A stretch of DNA of 13,368 bases, taken from the NCBI GenBank assembly GCA_000715605.1, contig KL568532.1, positions 77,612 through 90,979 of the forward strand, written 5' to 3'. Every line of letters begins with the position of its first letter. The stretch's first letter is position 1. The position numbers and the translations under genes were made by a program. This stretch comes from Streptomyces speibonae (lineage in GTDB: Bacteria; Actinomycetota; Actinomycetes; Streptomycetales; Streptomycetaceae). The notes under the pieces are model-generated. The model was not told where the DNA came from. It worked only from the letters and a program-made list of their open reading frames with translations, and did no database searches. Of the stretch, positions 6,949 through 13,368 are shown one piece after another.

Positions 6949-6962
6949 ACCGAACGATCGGT
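6949..6962. promoter_or_regulatory. TetR/PaaR-type operator upstream of paaA
   Basis: ACCGAACGATCGGT fits ACCG-NN-CG-NN-CGGT and is the exact reverse complement of the site at 1953-1966. It lies just downstream of the candidate paaA promoter and 42 bases before the paaA start codon. Two copies of a 14-bp site confined to the two paa control regions indicate a common repressor, most simply the TetR protein encoded at the left edge. Confidence 0.7.
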
Positions 6963-7004
6963 CGGGAGCGTGCTCCGGGAACCATCCAGGTCGAGGGGGA
7001 CCTC

Positions 7005-8015
7005 ATGGCGACAGCAGCCGCCCGCGATACGGCCGGCAGCCGGGCGTACGACGTCATGGCCGCGGACGACACCGCCGCCCACCAGCACGCCTTCGACGCG
7101 GCCGTCGCGGCCGACGAGCGGATCGAACCGCGCGACTGGATGCCGGACGCCTACCGGGCCACGCTGGTCCGGCAGATCGCGCAGCACGCCCACTCCGAGA
7201 TCATCGGCATGCAGCCGGAGGCCAACTGGATCACCCGCGCGCCCTCCCTGCGCCGCAAGGCCATCCTCATGGCCAAGGTGCAGGACGAGGCCGGGCACGG
7301 CCTGTATCTCTACAGCGCCGCCGAAACGCTCGGCACCAGCCGCGAGGAGCTCCTCGACAAGCTGCACTCCGGCCGCCAGAAGTACTCCTCGATCTTCAAC
7401 TACCCCACCCTCACCTGGGCGGACGTCGGCGCCATCGGCTGGCTCGTGGACGGCGCGGCCATCACCAACCAGGTCCCCCTGTGCCGCTGCTCCTACGGGC
7501 CGTACGCGCGCGCCATGGTCCGCATCTGCAAGGAGGAGTCCTTCCACCAGCGCCAGGGCTACGAGCTGCTGCTCGCCCTCAGCAACGGCACCCCGGAGCA
7601 GCACGCGATGGCGCAGGACGCGGTGAACCGCTGGTGGTGGCCGTCGCTGATGATGTTCGGCCCGCCCGACGACGAGTCCCAGCACTCGGCGCAGTCGATG
7701 GCCTGGAAGATCAAGCGGCACTCCAACGACGAGCTGCGCCAGCGTTTCGTCGACATCTGCGTCCCTCAGGCCGCCTCCCTCGGCCTCACCCTGCCCGACC
7801 CCGACCTGAAGTGGAACGAGGAGCGCGGGCACCACGACTTCGGCGCGATCGACTGGTCGGAGTTCTGGGAGGTCCTCAAGGGCAACGGCCCGTGCAACGA
7901 AGAGCGGCTGAACAGGCGCAGGACGGCGCACGAAGAGGGCGCCTGGGTCAGGGAGGCGGCAGCGGCCCACGCGGCCAGGCACCACACCGGCGAGACAGGA
8001 GCGACGCGAGCATGA
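7005..8015 (+). CDS. paaA: 1,2-phenylacetyl-CoA epoxidase, catalytic subunit PaaA
   Basis: Catalytic, diiron-carrying subunit of the multicomponent oxygenase that converts phenylacetyl-CoA, O2 and reductant to the 1,2-epoxide. It has 336 residues; E. coli PaaA has about 309, and most of the extra length is in the ends. The four-helix-bundle metal-site sequences are intact: [10 protein letters not shown] with Glu65, KVQDEAGHG with Glu95 and His98, and [12 protein letters not shown] with Glu178 and His181. The family signatures [20 protein letters not shown] (129-148) and [14 protein letters not shown] (209-222) are also present. GAGGGGGA at 6993-7000 supports the ATG at 7005. It is the first gene of paaABCDE and overlaps paaB by four bases (ATGA). 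Confidence 0.95.
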   Translation: MATAAARDTAGSRAYDVMAADDTAAHQHAFDAAVAADERIEPRDWMPDAYRATLVRQIAQHAHSEIIGMQPEANWITRAPSLRRKAILMAKVQDEAGHGLYLYSAAETLGTSREELLDKLHSGRQKYSSIFNYPTLTWADVGAIGWLVDGAAITNQVPLCRCSYGPYARAMVRICKEESFHQRQGYELLLALSNGTPEQHAMAQDAVNRWWWPSLMMFGPPDDESQHSAQSMAWKIKRHSNDELRQRFVDICVPQAASLGLTLPDPDLKWNEERGHHDFGAIDWSEFWEVLKGNGPCNEERLNRRRTAHEEGAWVREAAAAHAARHHTGETGATRA

Positions 8016-8299
8016 CCCACACCGACTGGCCCCTGTGGGAGGTCTTCGTGCGCTCGCGCCGGGGCCTGTCCCACACCCACGCCGGCAGCCTGCACGCGTC
8101 GGACGCGGAGCTCGCCCTGCGCAACGCCCGGGATCTGTACACCCGGCGCGGCGAAGGCGTCTCGATCTGGGTCGTGCCGTCCTCCGCGATCACCGCCTCC
8201 TCGCCCGACGAGAAGGACCCGTTCTTCGAACCGGCCGCCGACAAGCCCTACCGGCACCCGACGTTCTACGAGATCCCCGAGGGGGTGCAGCACCTGTGA
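8012..8299 (+). CDS. paaB: 1,2-phenylacetyl-CoA epoxidase subunit PaaB
   Basis: A small subunit of 95 residues, the same length as E. coli PaaB. In the characterised complex PaaB is non-catalytic and bridges PaaAC pairs into a larger assembly. The family pattern is clear: [20 protein letters not shown] (6-25), [15 protein letters not shown] (35-49), [10 protein letters not shown] (51-60) and [11 protein letters not shown] near the end. The ATG overlaps the paaA stop in ATGA (8012-8015), and AGGAG at 7997-8001 lies inside the paaA 3' end. The stop overlaps the paaC GTG start in GTGA (8296-8299). Confidence 0.95.
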   Translation: MTHTDWPLWEVFVRSRRGLSHTHAGSLHASDAELALRNARDLYTRRGEGVSIWVVPSSAITASSPDEKDPFFEPAADKPYRHPTFYEIPEGVQHL

Positions 8300-9054
8300 C
8301 GACGCCATCCGCCAGGGACCTCCCCGAGGACACCACCGGGGACACCGCCGTCACGGCGGCCGCGCTCGCCCTCGGTGACGACGCCCTGGTGCTCTCCCAC
8401 CGCCTGGGCGAGTGGGCCGGCAACGCGCCCGTGCTGGAGGAGGAGGTCGCCCTCGCCAACATCGCACTGGACCTGCTCGGCCAGGCCCGGGTGCTGCTGT
8501 CGATGGCCGGTGACGAGGACGAACTGGCCTTCCTCCGCGAGGAGCGCGCCTTCCGCAACCTGCAACTGGTGGAGCAGCCCAACGGCGACTTCGCCCACAC
8601 CATCGCCCGTCAGCTGTTCTTCTCCGCCCACCAGTACCGGCTGTACGCGGAACTGGCCGCCGGAGACGGGCCCTTCGCGCCGCTGGCGGCCAAGGCCGTC
8701 AAGGAGGTCGACTACCACCGCGACCACGCCGAGCAGTGGACCCTGCGACTCGGCGACGGCACCGAGGAGAGCCACACACGGATGCAGCGGGCCGTGGACG
8801 CCCTGTGGCGCTACACCGGCGAGATGTTCCAGCCGGTCGAGGGCGTCGACGTCGACTGGACCGGCCTGGAGACGGCCTGGCTGGAATGGACCACTCAGGT
8901 ACTGCGCCGGGCCACGCTCGCGGTGCCCGACGGCCCGCGCACGGGAGCGTGGACGGCGGGCGCGGGCCGGCAGGGCCTGCACACCGAGCCCTTCGGCCGG
9001 ATGCTCGCCGAGATGCAGCACCTGCACCGCAGCCACCCGGGGGCGTCATGGTGA
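8296..9054 (+). CDS. paaC: 1,2-phenylacetyl-CoA epoxidase structural subunit PaaC
   Basis: A 252-residue ferritin-like subunit that pairs with PaaA in the epoxidase core; in known complexes it carries no functional diiron site. Recognised by GEWAGNAPVLEEEVALANIA (38-57) with the following LDLLGQAR, by NLQLVEQPNGDFAHTIARQL (88-107), by KEVDYHRDHAEQW (136-148) and by the C-terminal GRMLAEMQHLHRSHPGASW that ends the protein. The GTG start at 8296 is chosen because it forms a GTGA overlap with the paaB stop and has the purine-rich GAGGGGG (8279-8285) upstream. Reading further 5' would run through paaB in the wrong frame. The length matches E. coli PaaC (248). Confidence 0.94.
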   Translation: MTTPSARDLPEDTTGDTAVTAAALALGDDALVLSHRLGEWAGNAPVLEEEVALANIALDLLGQARVLLSMAGDEDELAFLREERAFRNLQLVEQPNGDFAHTIARQLFFSAHQYRLYAELAAGDGPFAPLAAKAVKEVDYHRDHAEQWTLRLGDGTEESHTRMQRAVDALWRYTGEMFQPVEGVDVDWTGLETAWLEWTTQVLRRATLAVPDGPRTGAWTAGAGRQGLHTEPFGRMLAEMQHLHRSHPGASW

Positions 9055-9590
9055 CCGTCACCCCCCTGGAGGCGGAGCTGCTGGAACTCGCCGGTTCGGT
9101 GCCCGACCCCGAACTGCCGGTGCTGACCCTGCGCGAGCTGGGCGTCGTCCGCGCGGTGCACGCCCGCGGGACGGACACCGTCGAGGTCGAGCTGACCCCG
9201 ACGTACACCGGCTGTCCTGCCCTCGAGGCGATGAGCCTGGACATAGAGCGGATCCTGCGCGAGCACGGCGTGCGCGAGGTCACCGTGCGCACCGTGCTCG
9301 CCCCCGCCTGGACGACCGACGACATCACGGAGGAAGGACGCCGCAAACTGCGGGAGTACGGCATCGCCCCGCCGCGCGCGCGGACCTCCTCGGGGCCGGT
9401 CCCGGTGGAGCTCGGAACGACCCGCACCCGCGGGACACCGCCCACCGAGGACGAACCGGCGCCCGTGCCCTGCCCGCACTGCGGCTCCACCGAGACCGAA
9501 CTGCTCAGCCGCTTCTCGTCCACCGCGTGCAAGGCGCTGCGGCGCTGCCTGGCCTGCCGCGAACCGTTCGACCACTTCAAGGAGCTGTGA
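9048..9590 (+). CDS. paaD: Phenylacetyl-CoA epoxidase maturation protein PaaD
   Basis: A 180-residue protein with an N-terminal MIP18/DUF59 domain (about 1-90): DPELPVLTLRELGVV (20-34) and PTYTGCPALEAM (51-62, Cys56). A Pro/Thr-rich linker of about 45 residues leads to a C-terminal zinc-ribbon-like segment with CPHC (Cys142, Cys145) and CLAC (Cys167, Cys170); Cys161 lies between them. PaaD is required for epoxidase activity and is thought to help assemble Fe-S or iron centres; the exact reaction is not settled. The ATG at 9048 overlaps the paaC end by seven bases. A GTG one codon later would give a four-base GTGA overlap, so the start is uncertain by one residue. Confidence 0.92.
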   Translation: MVTVTPLEAELLELAGSVPDPELPVLTLRELGVVRAVHARGTDTVEVELTPTYTGCPALEAMSLDIERILREHGVREVTVRTVLAPAWTTDDITEEGRRKLREYGIAPPRARTSSGPVPVELGTTRTRGTPPTEDEPAPVPCPHCGSTETELLSRFSSTACKALRRCLACREPFDHFKEL

Positions 9591-10648
9591 TGGCCCGCTT
9601 CCACCGGCTCCGGGTGGCCGCGGTCGACCGGCTCACCGACGACTCCGTCGCCCTCACCCTCGACGTCCCCCCGCACCTGCGCGAGGAGTACCGGTACGCA
9701 CCCGGCCAGCATCTGGCCCTGCGGCGCACCGCCGACGGCCGGGAGATTCGGCGCACCTACTCCATCTGCTCCCCCGCGCCCGACGGCGAGGCACCGAGCA
9801 CACTGCGGGTCGGGGTGCGGCTGGTCGAGGGCGGTGCCTTCTCCACCTACGCGCTCAAGGAGATCGACCTCGGCGACGAGCTGGAGGTGATGACCCCGGC
9901 CGGCCGCTTCACGCTCCCGCCCGCCCCGGGCCGGTACGCGGCGATCGTCGGCGGCAGCGGCATCACCCCGGTGCTGTCGATCGTCTCGACGCTCCTGGCC
10001 CGTGCGCCCCGCGCCCGGTTCTGCCTGATCCGCAGCGACCGCACCACGGGCTCGACGATGTTCCTGGAGGAGGTCGCCGACCTGAAGGACCGCTACCCCG
10101 AGCGGTTCCAGCTGGTGACGGTGCTCTCCCGTGAGGAACAGCAGGCGGGGCTGCCGTCCGGGCGGCTGGACTCCGAGCGGCTGACCGGGCTGCTCCCGGC
10201 GCTGCTGCCCGTGGAGCAGGTCGACGGCTGGTTCCTGTGCGGGCCGTACGGCCTGGTCGAGAGCGCCGAGCGGGCGCTGCGCGGCCTGGGCGTCCCCCGT
10301 GCCCGTATCCACGAGGAGATCTTCCATGTCGACGCCGGTACGGCGCCCGCCGTCACGGCGTCCGCGCCGGCGCACAGCACGGTCACCGCCCGGCTCGACG
10401 GACGCGGCGGCACCTGGCCCGTGCGGTCCGGGGAGTCCCTGCTGGACACCGTGCTGCGCAATCGGCCCGACGCGCCCTACGCCTGCAAGGGCGGGGTGTG
10501 CGGCACCTGCCGCGCCTTCCTGGTCTCGGGCGAGGTGCGGATGGACCGCAACTTCGCGCTGGAGCCGGAGGAGACCGGGGCGGGCTATGTCCTGGCCTGC
10601 CAGTCGCATCCGGTCACGGAGACGGTGGAGCTGGACTTCGACCGGTAG
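9590..10648 (+). CDS. paaE: 1,2-phenylacetyl-CoA epoxidase reductase subunit PaaE
   Basis: A 352-residue flavin/iron-sulfur reductase that passes electrons from NAD(P)H to the diiron centre of PaaA. The domain order is FAD-binding, then NAD(P)-binding, then plant-type [2Fe-2S] ferredoxin. RRTYSICS (54-61) is the FAD motif. GGSGITPVLSI (121-131) and CGPYG (217-221) are the nucleotide-binding elements. CKGGVCGTC plus a distal CQSHP give cluster ligands Cys299, Cys304, Cys307 and Cys337. The ATG overlaps the paaD stop by one base (TGATG), completing a chain of overlapping genes from paaA. It is convergent with the rhodanese gene 24 bases away; I saw no strong hairpin between them. Confidence 0.95.
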   Translation: MARFHRLRVAAVDRLTDDSVALTLDVPPHLREEYRYAPGQHLALRRTADGREIRRTYSICSPAPDGEAPSTLRVGVRLVEGGAFSTYALKEIDLGDELEVMTPAGRFTLPPAPGRYAAIVGGSGITPVLSIVSTLLARAPRARFCLIRSDRTTGSTMFLEEVADLKDRYPERFQLVTVLSREEQQAGLPSGRLDSERLTGLLPALLPVEQVDGWFLCGPYGLVESAERALRGLGVPRARIHEEIFHVDAGTAPAVTASAPAHSTVTARLDGRGGTWPVRSGESLLDTVLRNRPDAPYACKGGVCGTCRAFLVSGEVRMDRNFALEPEETGAGYVLACQSHPVTETVELDFDR

Positions 10649-10672
10649 CGAACGGCTCCAGGAGGTGGCCGG

Positions 10673-11020
10673 CTACAGGACGTGCCCCGGCTGTCCGTCG
10701 TCGGTCACGACGGGACGGCCGGCGGCCTCCCACAGCTGCATGCCGCCGTCCACATTGACCGCGTCGATGCCCTGCTGGGCCAAGTACATGGTGACCTGCG
10801 CCGACCGTCCGCCGGACCGGCAGATCACATGGATCCGGCCGTCCTGCGGGGCGGCCTCGGTCAGCTCGCCGTAGCGGGCCACGAACTCGCTGACGGGGAT
10901 GTGCAGCGCCCCTTCGGCGTGGCCGGCCTTCCACTCGTCGTCCTCACGGACATCCAGCAGGAAGTCGCCGTCCTTGAGGTCCGCGACCTGGACCGTGGGC
11001 ACACCAGCTCCGAAATTCAT
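10673..11020 (-). CDS. Single-domain rhodanese-like sulfurtransferase
   Basis: A 115-residue protein made of one rhodanese domain. LLDVREDDEWKAGHAEGALHIP (21-42) is the start signature, and CRSGGRSAQ is the active-site loop with the persulfide-forming Cys67. The DAVNVDGGMQLWEAAGRPV segment closes the fold. Such proteins transfer sulfane sulfur in the cytosol, and the physiological partner cannot be read from sequence. The ATG at 11020 has GGAG only two bases upstream. A GTG at 11002 (residue 7) has GGAG five bases upstream and is a plausible alternative start. It lies 36 bases downstream of the J-domain gene on the same strand and may be co-transcribed with it. Confidence 0.88.
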   Translation of the reverse strand: MNFGAGVPTVQVADLKDGDFLLDVREDDEWKAGHAEGALHIPVSEFVARYGELTEAAPQDGRIHVICRSGGRSAQVTMYLAQQGIDAVNVDGGMQLWEAAGRPVVTDDGQPGHVL

Positions 11021-11056
11021 GTCTCCGACGCTACCCGACCGGGCGTGCGCGCCGCC

Positions 11057-11914
11057 TCAGCTCCGCAGGGCCTGAAGCTCGGCCTCGCGCTCGGCCACCT
11101 GGGCCTTCAGCTGCCCGGCGATCTCCTCGAGCAGCGCGTCGGGGTCGTCGGGGGCGAGGCGGAGCATGGAGCCGATGGCGCTCTCCTCGAGTTCCCTGGC
11201 GACGAGCGTGAGCAGTTCCTTGCGCCGGGAGAGCCATTCGAGGCGGGCGTAGAGCTCCTCGGCCGCGCTGGGGACGCGCTTCAGCTCCGGTCCGGCGGCC
11301 CACTCCTCGGCCAGTTCCCGCAGCTCGTCCTCGCTGCCGCGGGCGTATGCGGCGTTGACCCGGGTGATGAACTCCTCGCGGCGGGCCCGCTCCTTGTCCT
11401 CCTGGGCCAGGTCCGGGTGGGCCTTGCGGGCCAGCTCGCGGTACAGCTTGCGGGCCCCCTCGCTGGGCCGCACCCGCTGCGGGGGCCGCACCGGCTGGTC
11501 CGTGAGCATGGCGGTGGCCTCCGGGAACAGGCCGTCCCCGTCCATCCACCCGTTCATCAGCTCCTCGACCCCGGGGATCGGCATGAGCCGGGCACGCGCC
11601 TCGTCGGCCCGCCGCCGGTCCTCGGGATCGTCGCTGCGGGCGGCCTTGGCCTCCAGGATCCGGGCGTCGAGCTCCTCGAGACGGGCGTACATGGGGCCGA
11701 GCTTCTGTTCGTGCAGCCGGGAGAAGTTCTCGACCTCGACGCGGAAGGTCTCCACGGCGATCTCGAACTCGATCAGCGCCTGCTCGGCCGCCCGCACGGC
11801 CTGTTCCAGCCGGTCCTCGGGCCGCTCCGCACCACCGTCGGGCGTCCGCTCCGCGCCGGCGCCGCCGTCACCCTGCTCACCTTCCGAGGTCGTCACCCGG
11901 ACAGCGTAGGGCAC
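11057..11914 (-). CDS. Coiled-coil protein with a J-like (HPD) domain
   Basis: 285 residues from a GTG at 11914; a GTG at 11896 (MTTSEGEQG) is equally possible, and neither has a clear ribosome-binding site. After a Gly/Glu-rich start, residues about 34-110 are charged and helical, likely a coiled coil. A Pro-rich linker (139-150) precedes ARKLYRELARKAHPDLA (154-170), which contains the HPD triad (166-168) that J proteins use to stimulate Hsp70/DnaK. EEFITRVNAAYARGSEDELRELA then corresponds to J-domain helix III. Residues 215-285 are again helical and charged. Helix I of a standard J domain is not obvious. There are no Gly/Phe or zinc-finger regions, so it is not DnaJ itself. A DnaK co-chaperone role is inferred. 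Confidence 0.75.
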   Translation of the reverse strand: MPYAVRVTTSEGEQGDGGAGAERTPDGGAERPEDRLEQAVRAAEQALIEFEIAVETFRVEVENFSRLHEQKLGPMYARLEELDARILEAKAARSDDPEDRRRADEARARLMPIPGVEELMNGWMDGDGLFPEATAMLTDQPVRPPQRVRPSEGARKLYRELARKAHPDLAQEDKERARREEFITRVNAAYARGSEDELRELAEEWAAGPELKRVPSAAEELYARLEWLSRRKELLTLVARELEESAIGSMLRLAPDDPDALLEEIAGQLKAQVAEREAELQALRS

Positions 11915-12010
11915 CCGTCGGGGCCCACGCGTCCCGTGCCCCGCTCCCGCGACGTACTGCGGCGCACTGTCCCGCCCCCGACGCCCGTGTCCTGCCCCCG
12001 GCGCCCGCGT

Positions 12011-12026
12011 TCCGCCCCGGGGCGGA
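12011..12026. terminator. Palindrome downstream of the DUF2252 gene
   Basis: TCCGCCCCGGGGCGGA is a perfect 16-bp GC-only-core palindrome lying three bases beyond the DUF2252 stop codon on its downstream side. It can fold as a hairpin with a very small loop. It has no T-tract. A terminator role is plausible in a high-GC actinomycete but not shown. The rest of the 11915-12029 gap is C-rich and shows nothing else. Confidence 0.35.
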
Positions 12027-12029
12027 CGC

Positions 12030-13350
12030 TCAGACCCCCGTCTCCGCCGCGATGCGGCCCGAGCGCACCGCCCTCACCAGGTCCGTGTGGTCCGCCTCCG
12101 TGCGGTCGGCGTAGGCGACGGCGAACGCGGCCACCGCCTCGTCCAGCTCGTCGTTCTTGCCGCAGTAGCCGGCGATCAGGCGGGGGTCGGCGCTGTGCGA
12201 GTGGGCCCGGGCCAGCAGGGCACCGGTCATCCGGGCGTAGTCGTCGACCTGGTCGGCGGCCAGCGCCGCCGGGTCCACGCTGCCCTTGCGGTTGCGGAAC
12301 TGGCGCACCTGGAAGGGGCGGCCGTCGACCGTCGTCCAGCCGAGCAGGCCGTCGCTGACGACCTGCATGCGCTTCTGCCCGTGCACCACGCGCCTGCCCT
12401 CGTGCCCGGCGTCGGGGACGTCGAAGCCGGCCACCGGCAGGTGCGGCACCAGCGCCGAGGGGCGGGCCTCCTTCACCTGGAGCACCAAGGGCGCGCCCCG
12501 GTGGTCGAGGAGCAGCACGACGTAGGAGCGGGTGCCCACACTGCCGGTGCCGACGACGCGGAACGCCACGTCGTGCACCGCGTGGCGGGAGAGCAGCGGA
12601 TGACGGTCCGGCGGGAGCGTGCCGAGGTACTCCTCCAGGGAGGCGGCTACCAGCGCGGCCTCGGCGTCCGGTATTCGGCGCAGCACCGGGGGCGCGTCGA
12701 TGAAGCGCCGCCCGCCGTCCTCGGTCCGCTCGGTCGACTTGGCGGCGAACCGGCCGCTGGTGTTCGCGCGGGCCTTCTCGGAGACCCGCTGCAAAGTGCC
12801 CACCAGGTCGTGGGCGTCGGTGTGGGAGACCAGTTCCTCGTCCGCGATGGCGTTCCAGGCGTCCAGGGCCGGCAGCTTGGAGAGCAGCCGCATGGTGCGG
12901 CGGTAGGCGCCGACGGCGTCGTGGGCGGCCGCGCGGCAGATGTCCTCGTCCGCGCCGGCCTCCCGCCCGGCCAGCACCAGCGAGGCCGCGAGCCGCTTGA
13001 GGTCCCACTCCCAGGGACCGTGGACGGTCTCGTCGAAGTCGTTGAGGTCGATGACGAGGCCGCCGCGCGCGTCACCGTAGAGGCCGAAGTTCGCCGCGTG
13101 GGCGTCGCCGCAGATCTGGGCGCCGATGCCCGTCATGGGGGTGCGCGCCAGGTCGTACGCCATCAGGCCGGCCGAGCCGCGCAGGAACGCGAACGGTGTG
13201 GCCGCCATCCTGCCGACCCGGATCGGGGTGAGCTCGGGCAGCCGGCCGCGGCCGGACTCCTCGACGGCACTCACGGCGTCGGGGCGGGAAGCGGCCAGGT
13301 GGAGGGCGCTGTGCGCGCTGCGCGGCAGCCGACGGCGCAGGGCCTTGCCT
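12030..13350 (-). CDS. DUF2252 domain-containing protein (partial, N-terminus lost at contig end)
   Basis: About 439 genuine residues to a TGA at 12030-12032; the true start is beyond the right edge. Recognised as DUF2252 by VGRMAATPFAFLRGSAGLMA and by two motifs that resemble aminoglycoside phosphotransferase/kinase folds. These are QICGDAHAANFG (Asp82, His84, Asn87, counting from the first real residue), like the HGDxHxxN catalytic loop, and VIDLNDFDET (Asp104, Asp106), like the metal-binding DFG-type strand. HGPWEWDLKRLAASL follows as in the family. A kinase-like activity is an inference from these motifs; no substrate is known to me. The frame appears to begin with MCIRDR, but those codons are adapter sequence and must not be annotated. 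Probably only a few tens of residues are missing. Confidence 0.85.
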
Positions 13351-13368
13351 CTGTCTCTTATACACATC
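13351..13368. other. Residual Nextera (Tn5 mosaic end) sequencing adapter
   Basis: CTGTCTCTTATACACATC is 18 of the 19 bases of the Tn5 mosaic end used in Nextera tagmentation libraries. Its position at the very end of the window shows that it is untrimmed adapter, not genome. Read on the minus strand it encodes MCIRDR in one frame and MYKRQ in another, both familiar false N-termini in databases. Confidence 0.97.

Larger units (their letters stand above)
6704..7004. promoter_or_regulatory. Divergent DUF5819 / paaA control region
   Basis: This 301-bp non-coding gap separates the divergent DUF5819 and paaA starts. The half nearest DUF5819 (6704-6865) shows nothing I can name and no confident minus-strand promoter. 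The paaA half holds two DnaA-box-like elements (6871-6879, 6895-6903) with a degenerate copy between them (6882-6890). It also holds a candidate promoter (6908-6936), a TetR-type operator (6949-6962), a short GGAGC/GCTCC inverted repeat in the leader (6965-6976) and the paaA ribosome-binding site GAGGGGGA (6993-7000). Confidence 0.75.

Noticed and set aside
5799..7985. Long upstream extension of the HTTM reading frame (open to 7985, would give a protein of about 1140 residues)
   Set aside because: The extension lies over the DUF5819 gene, the paaA control region and antisense to paaA. It has low-complexity Arg/Gly/Val-rich composition, while the HTTM family match begins exactly at the GTG at 5798 that overlaps the upstream stop.
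8699..10609. 636-residue open frame antisense to paaC, paaD and paaE
   Set aside because: It spans three well-supported genes and changes composition as it goes; it shows no domain and no ribosome-binding site worth naming.
13072..13365. Open frame beginning MYKRQ at the right edge
   Set aside because: The start codon and first residues come from the Nextera adapter, and the remainder is a shadow of the DUF2252 gene.
1..13368. CRISPR arrays, insertion sequences, integrases, tRNA or rRNA genes
   Set aside because: Read for but not found; no repeat-spacer pattern, transposase motif or RNA gene is visible, and the gene content is that of an ordinary catabolic locus.

Overview
The window is high-GC DNA from a streptomycete or a close actinobacterial relative. 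This is judged from the strongly G/C-biased third codon positions, frequent GTG starts, 1-4 base gene overlaps, and gene families typical of Streptomyces (HTTM with DUF5819, DUF2252, a J-domain protein). It carries the core of an aerobic phenylacetate (paa) catabolic locus. The right end is not natural sequence: the last 18 bases are a Nextera transposon mosaic end left by library preparation.

Layout, left to right. Positions 1-1896 (minus): paaH (3-hydroxyacyl-CoA dehydrogenase), followed by a TetR-family regulator (PaaR-like) that is cut by the left edge. Positions 1897-2057: divergent control region. Positions 2058-3749 (plus): paaN, an aldehyde dehydrogenase without a hydratase domain. 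Positions 3756-6703 (minus): an unrelated-looking operon of a DUF5819 membrane protein, an HTTM membrane protein and a SpoU/TrmH RNA methyltransferase. Positions 6704-7004: second control region. Positions 7005-10648 (plus): a tightly coupled paaABCDE operon for the phenylacetyl-CoA epoxidase. Positions 10673-11914 (minus): a single-domain rhodanese and a coiled-coil J-domain protein. Positions 12030-13350 (minus): a DUF2252 protein whose 5' end is lost at the contig end.

How the genes work together. PaaABCE with the maturation factor PaaD epoxidises the ring of phenylacetyl-CoA. PaaN should oxidise the semialdehyde formed after ring opening, and PaaH should act in the later beta-oxidation. 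The CoA ligase, isomerase/hydratases and thiolase are not in the window. Both paa control regions carry the same 14-bp inverted repeat, in opposite orientations. Its form, ACCG-NN-CG-NN-CGGT, matches the core I recall for the TetR-type PaaR operator of Corynebacterium. A small regulon controlled by the linked TetR protein is therefore likely. The same two control regions also carry GTTRTCCACAG elements that look like DnaA boxes; nothing known to me explains these.

I see no mobile element, CRISPR array, tRNA or rRNA gene. The most notable points are the paired operators, the DnaA-box-like motifs next to them, the HTTM/DUF5819 pair inside the paa locus, and the adapter artefact at the right edge.
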